From Fremontodendron californicum (taxonomy: Eukaryota; Streptophyta; Magnoliopsida; Malvales; Malvaceae): DNA of 64,000 nucleotides. The notes beneath the pieces are model-generated. The model had not been told where the DNA came from and searched no databases. It was given only the letters and a program-made list of their open reading frames with translations. This document shows, in pieces, positions 34,172 to 46,600 of this stretch (the first letter of the stretch is position 1; every line of letters begins with the position of its first letter). Location: assembly GCA_030761205.1 (NCBI GenBank), contig JAULJL010000029.1:2363501-2427500 (forward strand), read 5' to 3'. The translations under genes and the position numbers were made by a program.

Positions 34172-37100
34172 CGTAGACACCTAATTTTGTTCGAACCACT
34201 AAAACATGTATATTTTCTTCCCAAATTGATGTTTCAAAATGTAAAAAGACTTTTTTCATCCTGCAGGTGGTACTCCGGGACTTAGTCTAAGAAGGCGAGC
34301 ATAAAAAGTCAACCTCAAAAAGTCAACCCCAAAAAGTCAACTACGGAAAAAGTCAACCCACTTTCAAAATCAAGATTTGAAGTTCAATTGAAAAATGGCA
34401 AAAGAATTTTGATAATCCGAGGTCTACATCGAAAGATATGTAGTTCGGAAGTTTGGTTACGGAGATTCAGTAGAACGGAAATCCTAGTTCGAGAAATTTA
34501 GGGAAAAGTGCTTAAACGATCAAATTGGTCAGAATTGAAGGTTCCAAATGAAAGATAAACACTGACTACAGGAAATAGAGAAGCTACTTGGAAGAAAAAC
34601 TGAAATAAAAGTCAATCGGAAGAAAACCGAGGATTAGGGTTTTTGGTGGATTTCGGTGAAATTTGGAAGAATTATAGAAATGACCCGATTCGGTAAGACT
34701 AAAGCCCATAATGGATAAGGAGTGATTAAGAAAGGATAGCCCAAGGCTCAGTTTGAAGAAAATCTGAAAATCGGACTTATTTTGAGCAAAACCGGGTTTC
34801 GGAGGTAAAAGGGCAAAATTGGAAAATTTGCGAAAAATAGAAAATGAACTCCAAAAATTCTAAAAAATTTCAGATCTCATTCTTAAATCATTTCGAAGAG
34901 ATTGACGAAAGAAAATATTGATTCAGAGTTCGTTTACAAAATGGCCAAATCCTGGGTCCCCTTTATAGAAATTCAAGAAGATAAATCTCGAAAAAATAGC
35001 AAATGAACTCCAAAAATTTTGAAAATTTGCAAATCTCATTTTTAAATTATTTGGAAGAGATTGGAAAAATAAAATCCAAATTCGGAGTTCGTTTGCAAAA
35101 TGGCCAAATCCCGGGCCCCTTATGTAGTAATTCAAGTAGATAAATCTCAAAAAAATACCAAATGAGTTCCAAAAATTATGAAAACTTTCAGATCACACTT
35201 TTAAATTATTTGGAAGATATTGGTGAATAAAAATTTGGATTTGGAGCTCGTTTAAAATTGGTAAAGTTTGGGAGCAGAAAAGGGCAATTTTGGAAAAAAA
35301 AATTCATATAAAAGGAAATGGACTCAAAAAATTTTGAAAACCTATAGAATTCAATTTTTTATTATTTTGAAAGTATTGAAAAAATAAAATTTGAATTTGG
35401 AGTCCGTTTGCTATTTATTTATGTTCGGGGGGCAAGAAGGTCATTTTACCCAAGAAACCGAAAAGGGCTTTTCTTGCCTTTTAAAAAAATGAAGCATGGA
35501 CTGGAAGAAGAGGGGCTGGCCGGCCAAGGCCTAAGGATGGGTAGATATTTTCTGATTTTTAATCAAAAGGCCAACAATGAAGAGGAAGTTAGTTATTTTT
35601 TGATCAAGCCTTTGCAAATAAACCACATGGACCAATGCATGAAGAGGGAGAGTGTCAACATAATGGCTTAAGATTCTTGAACAACTGTAATTGTGGATAG
35701 CTGATGGCCTAATGTAAGGGTGATAATTTAATATTTTAAACATCTTGGGTCAATAGCCTCTGGATGAAAATTGGTTGAATGAAAAATGACAACATCCTAG
35801 CATTAGGGGGCATTCGGCCACTACTAGAGGAAAGGCTCTCTCTTTTCATTTTCAGCTATTCACTCTCTATTCTCTCTTGGTTTTTGCTGATTTTTCTCTC
35901 CATTGTTGAAAGGGAAAAAGAAAAGTTTAGAAAAGAAAAGAAAGTTAGAAGAGAAAAAGCTTGAAAAATAGCTTCTAGAGGTTGCTTTAAGCACCATACT
36001 CTTGCACTTTCTTTGATTTTCCATTCTTGATTTGCTATTTTCATTTAATATTTGGTGATTTCTTTTGATTTTTCTTTTTAAATAAGTGTTTTTAATATTC
36101 TTCTTTAAGTTCCTTCTTGATTCTTCCTTGTAAAAAGCTTTTGAAACTTTTTTTTTTCTTTTCATTTTTTGAAGTGGCCGAATGGCCTAGTATTTTTGTA
36201 GTTGCTGTTTTGCATTTTTATTTCATGTTATTCTTGATGTTTAACAAGTTTTAATGTTTTAAATCTTCTTCTAATACATAAACATGAAGCGTGTTTTAAT
36301 TTGGTTGCTTGCTTATTTCCATTTTTGAGTATATTATCATGTTTATTTTACTTATCTTGCATTTTTTATTTTCTATTTTCAAAATGTTTAAGTTTGTTTA
36401 TGTTTTACATTTTGTAATCCATGTGTTTGTGAAAATGCCTATTTATTTTCATGCCTTTACTTTATGTTTACATGATTTGAGTGTTACTCTTTAGTTATGC
36501 ATGTTAGTATATCATGTGTTTGTGGAAATGCCATGTTCATTTTGAAGCATGAGGCCATTCGGCCACCCCTCTATTTTATGCTTTGCATGTACATTTTCAT
36601 CATGCTAGTTGATAGTTTGCATTTTCATGATATTTGATTGAGTATTTTGTTTAAGCATGCCATATGTTTGTGTTATTGCCATGCATTTTTTAGGTTTATG
36701 ATTGGTTTGCTTTGCCATGCATATTCATGCATTTTAGACCTAGGTTGTATTAAATGCCATGCAAGTTCATTTAGGTCTAGGTCATTTTATTGATGCCATG
36801 CATTTTTCATGTTATTTAGGTTTTAAATCATGCATTTCATGCATCATATTTGCTGTATTTTTCATGCATTTCATGTCCTTGCCACTTGATTTATGACTTA
36901 GACCAATCAATGGTTCAAAGTCATGCTCACTTGAGCATACTTGTGGAAAATTAAAGAGTTGTCAAATTGATTATTCTACCTTTGTGATTTTTTTACTTAG
37001 ACAATTTTTGCCTAACTTTCCAAAAGTATAAGCTACTGTTTGTGAGTCTTTTAGAGAGTCTCTAATATTTTTACTTTTATTTTTGAATGATTTTATTAAA

Positions 37101-38874
37101 GGCAAAAAAAAAAAAAGTGTTTTGGCATAACAGTTTTTTCACCCAGTACTCGTACTTTATCGATTTTTCTGGGCAGTCATCTTTAATAAAAAAAATTAAG
37201 CCGATTTTTTTCCGTTTAGTTTTATGTGTCCTAAGTCTGCAATATTTTTTTTAGATTTTTTTGAATTTTTAAAATAGGGTAAAAAATCATGATTTAAAAC
37301 TGGACAGTAGAGTCAGAATTGAATTTGAAGGAAGATCATTTTTCTGTTTTGGTTAAGTTACTTAGAGAGGGCTGATTAGGAAGTTTAGATACTGACTTAG
37401 GGTAGTTTCTAAGCCTTTTTAAACTCTAAAAATGATTTTTTAAGTCTCGGGTTAAGGGTGGTCAAGTCCGGGATTTTAAACTTAGGAAATTAGAGCCATT
37501 TAAAAAAGGGTTTAGCTAAGTTTTTATTTTTAACCTAAGCTTTTCAAAATTGTTTTCAAACAATCACAAAGTATTTTGGTTTTAGAATATTTAATTTGAT
37601 ATATTTTCCTAAGGTAGCCGGATATCTTTTGGATATACGGATTTCCTTAATTAAAGGAAAAAAATACATTCTCATGCATTGTATTTTTCATATTCATGCA
37701 TATTATATAATATGTAATTTTTGTTATGTTTAAATTTCATGATGGTGTTATTATCTTGGATTTAAATTTTTGATATTATATTATTTGTTATATGGTTTTG
37801 AATATTTCATGATATCCTATGCTTTTTATTTAGTTATTTTTGTCATATTATTTAGCATATACTATGTTCATGCATTATTATTTTTATTTTTATTTCCATG
37901 CATATTATATGATAGCATTATTTTATATTTCATGTCATTTAGATTATAGGCCATATCATTTATATTTGCCATGTCATTTAAATTATTTCATTTCATATAG
38001 AATATATTATGTTACCTAGGTCATTTCATTTCATTTAGAATATATCATATAACTTAGGATATTTCATTTCATTTAGAATATGCTAAAACATTTATATTAT
38101 GTCATACCATTTAGGTTGCATTATATTATTTAGACTTTGCTATGTCATTTTATTTATGTCACACATATTCATATTCATATTTTTTTTAATGTCTTGAAAA
38201 AGGTAATGATTTTCAGTAAAATAAAGATATTCCCGAGTTAAAATAATTCATGAGTTCTCTGTCAGGTTTGTTGGAGAGGATATCATCAATTATCATTTAT
38301 AACGGAATATCTTCTTTAAAATGAGAATGATTAGGAAAATTTCAAACTAATAAAAATTTCTATATTTTGCCACGTTTGTTGGGAAATATAGGAAAATTTT
38401 GAATTAATAAATTCTGGATTATTTTCAATTAAAAATGGAATTATTTTTCTTTAAATTGGGAATTAACTTGAAATACCAAATTAAAAATCGACTTTTTTAC
38501 CGAGACTTGAGATAATACACGATTAATAAGGTACCGTTTTATACGGGCGTTGTGGGGGTGCTAATCCTTCCCCACACGTAACCGAGTCCTGAACCCGCTT
38601 CTTTGATTTCTCTGGTTTAGAACGCAGACTTGAAATTGGTTTTAAAAATGTTTTAATTAATTTTAAAATGTTTTATAAAACCGGTTTTAATAGGTGGCCG
38701 AGCACACCTAGCTAAAAAAGATTGGTGGCGACTCCATGTCTTTTTCAAGTTCATTTTCAAAACCTTCATTTTTTTCAAGAGGAATTAGGTCGACTTTTCC
38801 TCATTTTTTTTAATGTCACGCTGAACGAATAATAAAGTCTTGCGATGAGACTTGTTATTTTTTAGGTTGCGACA
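34172..38874 (+). repeat. Ogre-2 3' LTR (4703 bp)
   Basis: Starts CGTAGACACC, where the family terminus is TGTAGACACC, so the first base is mutated. Ends GGTTGCGACA. It contains the AGTCAA cluster (34307-34356), about four copies of the 160-bp repeat (34830-35420), a GGCCATTCGGCCAC segment near 36550 and the TATA-like site at 38674. No protein gene seen. Confidence 0.92.
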
Positions 38875-40524
38875 CTAACTGTTGATTGCAAGTCAGTGAC
38901 TATCTTAAGCAATAATGTATCCAGATTCCTGAATCCTGAATCTTTCTTAACAAATCACTGCTTATAGATGTCATGGCTGCTAGGACAGCCTCAAATTGGA
39001 CATTAGGCTTCCTGGATAGCTAGTCTACCACAATATTGGAACTTCTCTTCCTGTAACAGACTTCATAGTCTTAGCCCATCATTTTAGTAACCCAGAGCTG
39101 TTGAGCTGGTGTAGTTGTTTGCTGGTTAAGAAGAAACTTAAGACTTTGGTGATCTATCTTAATCTTAAAATGTCCCCCAACCAAATAAGCATTCCACTTT
39201 TTAACTGCCAAAATAATAGCCAACATTTCCTTCTCGTATACAGACAGAATTTGATGCTTAGAAGCCAATGCCTTGCTAAATAAGCTAAGGGCTTACCTTA
39301 CTGTGTTAGAGCATCTCCTACTCCCAGTCTTGAGGCATCCGTTTCCACTACAAATTCCTTGGAAAAGTTGGGAAGACCTAAGACAGTTTTGCTGGTCATA
39401 GCTGTCTTGAGGCCATTGAAAGCTTCCTCAGCTGCTTTCCCCCCACAGAAATGCATCTTTTTTTAAGAGCTCAGTTAAGGGATTAGCTAATATGCCATAG
39501 TTCTTGATGAACCTTCTATAGTATCCGGTGAGGCCCAAGAAACTCCTCAACTCCTTCAAGTTCCTTGGTGCAAGCCAATCTAGCACACTCTGAATTTTCT
39601 TCTGATCCATCACCACCCCCTGTCCTGTGATAACATGACCCAGATACTTTATTTCTATAGCTGCAAACTCACAATTCTGTCTCCTTTAAGAACAACTGAT
39701 TTGTTCTGAGCACCTCAAAAACTATTTCCAAGTGCCTCAAATACTGCTCAAGGTCTGTGGAGTATACCAAAATGTCATAAAAAAAAACCAATACAAACCT
39801 CCTTAAGAATGGTCGAACGATGCAGTTCATTAGGTTCTGAAACGTGGATGGTGCATTGGTTAAGCCGAAAGGCATAACCAGGAACTCGTAACGACCATCA
39901 TGAGTCCAAAATGTAGTTTTATGCATATCATCCTCATGCATCCTAATTTGGTGATATCCTGATCTTAGGTCAAGTTTGGAAAACACCATAGCATCAGCTA
40001 ACTCATCCAAGAATTCTTCAACTAGAGGGATGGGAAACCTGTCTTTAATAGTTATGTGATTCAACTTCCTATAATCCACACACATTCTCCATGTCCCATC
40101 CTTCTTTTTCACCATGACAACGGGTGAAGCAAATGAGCTGCTACTACCCCTGATGATCCTAGTGGTTAGCATTTCCTTCACCATCTTCTCTATTTAATGT
40201 TTTTTAACAGCTGGATATCTATAGGGTTGTAGCCTGACTGTCTCTCCTTCGTTCTTGAGAGTGATTCGATGATCCTAGGGTCTGGCTAGTGGAAGTCCTG
40301 TTGGCAGCTCAAATAAGTCCTGATAGTTTTGTAACAGTAAAGTCAAATCCTCACTTCTGGGAAGTTTACCATCTCCAGCATTATTATGCCTATGCAACTG
40401 AACTTGAGCATCTGAAGAGATCATGAATGCATAAGAATGAATGCCACTGTTTCGCAACATAGCTTGCAAGGTCTTCAAGGTTTGTTTCTCCTTTAACAAA
40501 TTCACCTACCCTGGCTGAATGCCA
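38875..40524 (-). pseudogene. Chromovirus reverse transcriptase and RNase H
   Basis: From the right: linker with LLQNYQDLFELPTGLPLARP (40505-40275); RT at 40184-39669 with IIRGSSSSFASPVV, KKDGTWRMCVDYRKLN, SKLDLRSGYHQIRM and PFGLTNAPSTFQ. The catalytic motif near 39787 reads FFYDILVYS: the first of the two paired Asp residues of the usual FxDD box is Tyr, so this copy could not polymerise. Connection domain at 39616-39428 (SFLGLTGYYRRFI). RNase H at 39400-38990 has YEKEMLAII and DHQSLKFLL. Several frameshifts. The region stops at 38875 where Ogre-2 begins. Confidence 0.87.
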
Positions 40525-40529
40525 GGTAT

Positions 40530-42131
40530 TGATGCACTCAAAAGAGTATATCTTATTTAACCTTGCATTAAAAAGATCAATTGTAAGTATAGTAATTAGC
40601 AAAGGTCGAGTCCACAGGGATTGGGTTTTAATCTATGAGTTACTAGTTTATAACTTAGATTCAAAGAAAACAAAAGAAAAAGGGGTTTTAAGATATTTTA
40701 AAACTAAAGCAAATAATAAAAGTAAGAAGCAAATAAGTAAGAAAATATCAAATGTGAGAAATATGGTTAAGGTTTCATTCTCCACTACTAGACATCATTG
40801 AGAATCAATAATCAGATCTATCAACATCAATTAACTATAAAAACAATCAATCGTAGATAACAACCTCCCGTGTTACCCCAATCCTTCCTTAGTTCGTCGT
40901 TAAATAGGATAAACGCCATTACTTAATCTCTAACCACCAAATAACCTAAGATAAACATCATTAGATTCAAAGTGATAGCAACTTTATGATAAGAAAGATA
41001 GGTTGATCTAAGCAATAAACATGGATTCATTTAACTTAGGTTATGTTCCACTTTGCAATTAATTAGTGAAAACTTGACCATAATCATTAATCACAAATTG
41101 CCACTATTGAATAGGAACTCAAGACAATTATATATCATGTCTCCTAAACTAACATTAGATAATTATCAAGATCTATATAGTTGCGCACCTAAACAAATCA
41201 AGACAAAGATCATGAACAATTCTTATAGAAGAACTTAAGCAATTTCGATAGAAACCAATGATAGATAAAATCTAAAAATCAATTACAAAACATGTCTAGG
41301 GCTTTGAAATCACCCTTAACCAAAAAGAAGTTTAGCCTAGCATAGCCATTAATAACATAAACATAAAATTAAAGAGAAAATAAGAAGAAAACTAGAAGAA
41401 TGAAGAAGAAAATCAAAATACAAGAGTACAAGAGATGTAGAGATCAGCTCTCCCTTGTGTCTCTATTTATAGGCAGCCTCTAGGTCTTGTGCTTTAATGT
41501 TGAGTGACGGCCAAGGTTATAAGGTGGTATGGGCATCTAGGGTTTTAAAAGAGGATATGATGCTAGTTAGCTAGGGTTTAAAGGGTAGGGCTGGCGGCTA
41601 GCTTGTTTTAAATGATGTGGAGCTGGCTTGGATGGGTTTTGAAAGGTAGGAAGTTGCTTTGTAGGGTTTTATTAAGTGGGAAGTGACTTGCCTATTTTTT
41701 TTAATGAGGTGGAGCTGACTTGGATGTTTTAATAGGTAGGGAAGTGGCTTGGGTATTTTAAAAGAATAGGGAAGTGTCTTGGTTAGTTTTAAAAGAATAG
41801 GCTAGCAGCTTGGGTCCATTAAAGTGGTGATGTTGCGGCTTGGTTGGTTTTAAAAGGTCAAGTGGCGGCTCCAAGGGGTTTTAAAAGAGTGAGGGTGGCT
41901 TGGTAGGTCAGGTTTAGCCATCTAGGGTTTCCTTTAAAGAGTGGGCAGCCTTCCTTTATGCTTGAAGTCTCCAAACTTTTCCAAATTCATGCTTTTAATC
42001 TCCATAGTCTCCATTGTCTTCCAAATCACCTACAAAACACAAAACCTAGTAAAATGTCAAGGAACTTAATAATTAAAGCACAAAGCATAAGGAAAGTAGA
42101 TATAAAAGTATATGAAATTAAGCACTTATCA
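40530..42131 (-). repeat. Gag-only element, 3' LTR (left copy, 1602 bp)
   Basis: Plus-strand reading starts TGATGCACTC and ends CACTTATCA. It keeps a gatgctagttagctag-containing segment (about 41559-41600) that the right copy lacks. Contains ggcttggatgggttttgaaa-like short repeats (41600-41900), including several tggctt/tagggtttt modules of about 45 bp. No coding potential. Confidence 0.88.
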
Positions 42132-43654
42132 AATTCCCCCACACTTAATCTTTTGGTAGTTCTGCTGCAAAAATAAAATAGACACAAGGTAAGAAAACCT
42201 AATTTAGTCAACTTTCAATAAAAATTAGAGACAATCATTGGATGAGTCTTATAAACTAATCAATAGCTTAAGAGTTCATAAAGAATTATACTTGAATGTA
42301 AAAATTTGAGTTAAACCAATATTAACATAACATATCTCGATCAAAATAATGCATTTTCAACTTAATCTCAACTTCTCACATGGGATACTCTCATGATTTT
42401 CAATCAATATAGTAGTGGTAAGGTGTTTACACTCAATCATTCTCATGAAAACAGTCCTACCATATGCTTGCTTGTCCACCTATTCTCCACTATTTAGATC
42501 ATACAACTTCATAAATCAAAAGGTCTTTATTCAAGGTTGTAATGGAGCCAAGGGGTTGTAATGTGGCTAAAGAATAAAAGATAAAGGATATTACAAAGGT
42601 TCCAAAGATTTCATAGAGTTTAGAGACATACTAAATTTTACAAAGAAAATTTCCCAAAACTCTTTAAAACACATACATCATAGGCTAAATATTCATGTTG
42701 AGCCTTTGCTTCATTCTAACCTACCTTGTAACATCTTTTCTTTAACCAAAAGTTCAAGAGATGTTTTTTTTTTTTTTACATGGGAGTGTGTTTTTATAAT
42801 GCTCCTTTTCTTTTTCTCTTAACTTTTACCTTTCTCCTCCCCCACACTTATCTTTTGTTTCCAACCCAACTTTTCAATAAGTGTCCCTTGTTTTTGCAAT
42901 ATGTCTCAAACTTTCAATCCATCTTTAGAACAAGGGTAAAGATATAAATGTGTTTAGGCTAGGTGTAAGATGTGGTTACCAAAGAAATAGCTTATTCAAT
43001 GTAGGCTCAAATTGGCTCACTAGGGGGGATGTTCTCTTGGAATATCAATAGGGATGGCTGATTTGGCCCTTGTTAAAAATGCTAATGCCTCTATCATATC
43101 CATGTTGTCATATGTATCAATATAGTCTCAAACAGTTTAAAGCAAGTTCTAGAGAAACATGTTATCATAAGAGCACACAAGAAAGAAAGTGGATTGATAT
43201 GTATAATGCATCAAACATATAGGCTCAAAAACTCACAAGGATGATTATACAAGTTAGATTTAAGTCTAAATATGCTTCTTTCTCAATCAACATATCATAT
43301 TAACATTGGCTTATAAAGAAAATATATTATCAAGCTTAATTCTCATGAAAGTCTTTTCACCAATACACTAGTTTTAGACCTATTCAATTCATATCTTATC
43401 ATAGTATTGAAAGTAACTAAAAACACACTAAAACAAACTAAAAAGTAAACAAACTAAAGGAAATCCTAAATTCTTCCCCCCACACTTAATTCTTACATTG
43501 TTCTCAATGTAATGCTATTATTCCCAATGAAAGAATCATGTGTTAGAGAAAAGAACTAATAACATAACAATAAAAATAACTAAGACTCAAAACAAAACAA
43601 ACTTATGCAACCTAAATAATCCTAAAATACTAAACAAACAATTAACAAATAAAC
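42132..43654 (-). other. Gag-only element, 3' interior without genes
   Basis: Beside the LTR lies AAGTGTGGGGGAATT (minus strand, 42132-42146), the polypurine tract. Two further near-copies of this G-rich tract occur at about 42834-42851 and 43472-43490. Otherwise AT-rich, with no open frame of interest and no trace of pol. Confidence 0.7.
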
Positions 43655-43659
43655 ATAAT

Positions 43660-46600
43660 TGTCGCAACCTAAAAAATAACAAGTCTCATCGCGAGACATT
43701 ACTCGTTAAGTGTGACATTAAGGGAAACAGAGGAAAAGACGACTTAATTCCTCTTGAAATAAAATGAGGATTTGAAAGCAACCTCGAAAACGAAATGGAG
43801 TCGCCACCAATCTTTTTTTGCTAGGTGTGATCGGCCACCTACTAAAACCGGTTTTGTAAGACATTTTAAATTAATTAAAACATTCTTAAAACCAATTTCA
43901 AAGTCTGCGCTTTTAAACTAGAGAAATCAAAGAAGCGGGTTCGGGAGTTGGTTACATGCGGGGAAGGATTAGCACCCCCACAATGCCCGTATAAAGCGGT
44001 ACCTTATTAATCGTGTGTTATCTCAAGTCTCGGTAAAAGTCAGTTTTAGATTTAGCATTTTAAAATAATTCCCAATTTAAAGAAAAATAATTCCATTTTT
44101 AATTGAAAATGACCCAGAATTTATTAATTCAAAATTTTCCTATATTCCTCGATAAACTCGGCAAAATATAGAAAATTTTATTTATTTTGAAAATCTCTGA
44201 ATCATTTTCATTTTTGAAAGAAAGATATTCCTTTATTAATGATAAATGATGATATTCTCCCCAGCAAACCCGACAAAGAATTCATGAATTATTTTAACTT
44301 GAGAATATTTTTATTTTTATTGAAAATAATTATCTTTTTTTAAAAAATATTTTAAAAAGATGAATATGAATATGTAAATTTTTACTAATGACATAGTAAA
44401 AGATGACATAGCAAAATCTAGATGACATAGCATAATCTAAATAACATGGCAAAATCTAAATGACATGGTATAACCTAATTGACATGGCATAATCTAAATG
44501 GCATGGCATAATTTAAATGACATGGCATAATTTAAATGACATGGCAATAGAATTAATAACATGACATGATAAGAAACATGAAATAACATTATAATAAAAT
44601 ATGCATGAAAATGAAAAAGGCAATGCATGAACATAATAAATCCTAGATGATATGACAAAATAATTAAAGACTAGACAAAAAACATAGAATAACATAGAAT
44701 ATCCATATCCATATAACAAATATTATAACACCATGAAATTTAAATCAAAACAATAACATCATTATAGAACATTCATAGCAAAAAATATATATCATAGAAT
44801 ATACATGAACATGGAAAATAAAATGCATGAAAGTGTATTTTTTCCTTTAAATAAGGACACCCGTATACCTAAAAAGATATTCGACTACCTTAGGAAAAGA
44901 CTTAAATCAGATTTTCCAAATAAAAAATACTTTGTGATTTGATTGAAAAGAATTTGAAAATTTTTGGATGAAAATGGCACCATGGCCGAAACCCCCCTTT
45001 AAAAGAGGCTCTATTTTCCTAATTTTAAAAACCCGAGTTGACCACACTTGACCCGACCTTTATAAAATCAAATTTCATGAGTAAAATTACTTAGAAATTC
45101 AGCTACGAAAATAGCTATGCTTCTAAATCAGCCCCCTCTTAATGCCTTAACCAAAACAGAAAATTATTTTTTTCTTGAAAACAAGTCTGACTTTTCTGAC
45201 CAGTTTTAAAACGTGATTGTTTTACCTATTTAAAAAATTTCAACAAAATCTGAAAAAATTATGGCAGACTCAGAACATGTCGACTTATATGGGAAAAATC
45301 ATCTTAATTTATGGACTAAGGATGATCTACCTGAAAATTCATGAAAGACAGAACACTGGTGAAAATTTGTTTAGCCAAAAAACATTTTTAAACCTTTGAT
45401 AAAAACATCCAAAAATCAGAATAAAAATATTAGACTCCTCTAAGATCCTATAATCAGTGGTAAAAAATTTCTAAAAATTTGGACAAGGATTGCCTAATGA
45501 AAAAAAAAATAACAAAGGTAGAAAATCCAACTTGCACAAATCTTAATTTTCCACAAGCGTGCTCAAGATAACTTGGCTTTGAGCCATTGATTGGCTTAAG
45601 TCAAAAATCAAGTGGGATGAAATCAAATGCATGAACGAACAGCAAGTTAAATGCATGAAATGCATGACCTAATGCCTAAATGACATAGAAGATATGCATG
45701 GCATAAAAGATGACCTAATGCATAATCATGAGATAGAAATATGCATGGCAATAAATGATAACCTAATACCTAATATGAGATAGAAATATGCATGACAATA
45801 AATGATAACCTAAGACCTTATGAACATGAAAATATGCATGGAAATACAAGATGCCTAAGACCTAATAAGCATGAAATATGCATGGCATACAAAGATGACC
45901 TAATGCCTAAAATGTCATAAGAATATGCATGGCAATATAATATGACCTAATGCCTAATATGACATGTAAATATGCATAGAAGTAACATGAACATATAATG
46001 ACCAAATGAACATAATAATAATGCAAGCATATGGAAAAGCAAATACAAAATCACATGGCATAATGATGCAAAGCATGAATTAAAGCATGGTAGCCAAACA
46101 ATCAAGATGAAAATGCAAATACACAAGGAAAAAAAAAACTGGAAGTCGAATGGTCATAAGAATATGTGACATTATGGCAAGGCAATAACACAAACATCAT
46201 TGCAAATATGCAAAACATGACTGTAAGCATGATAGCCAAATAATCATGATGAAAATGCAAAGATATGGCTAAGAAAATACACAAACACATGGTATGGCAA
46301 TAATGCAAAGCATGAACAACTTGATATAATAAAAACAGGAAATTAAAGTTAGTAAATAAAGCAAGTAGACATGAAAATAAATGATAAAAACAGAAAAATA
46401 AGAGTAAGTAAGTAAAGAAACTAGAAATGAGCTTCATATCTTGATTATTTTAGAAAGCTAAATCATTTAAACAAACTAATCCACCACAACCAACATAGGA
46501 ATAAAATCAAACACAAGATGATCACACACAAGGGGGGCATTCGGCCACTTTAAGAAATATAGTAAAAAAATTTATTTTTGATATTTTTTATGAAAACACA

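Larger units (their letters stand above)
22048..38874 (+). mobile_element. Ogre-2: Ty3/gypsy Tat/Ogre element, internally deleted
   Basis: A sibling of Ogre-1 with the same gene order. Only the last 927 bp of its 5' LTR are in view, because Ogre-1 inserted inside that LTR. The interior (22975-34171) is about 2.1 kb shorter than that of Ogre-1, because the protease-RT linker and most of RT through the start of the second RNase H are deleted. It inserted into a chromovirus just after its RNase H; the bases after it, ctaac at 38875-38879, should be one copy of its target duplication. Confidence 0.88.
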
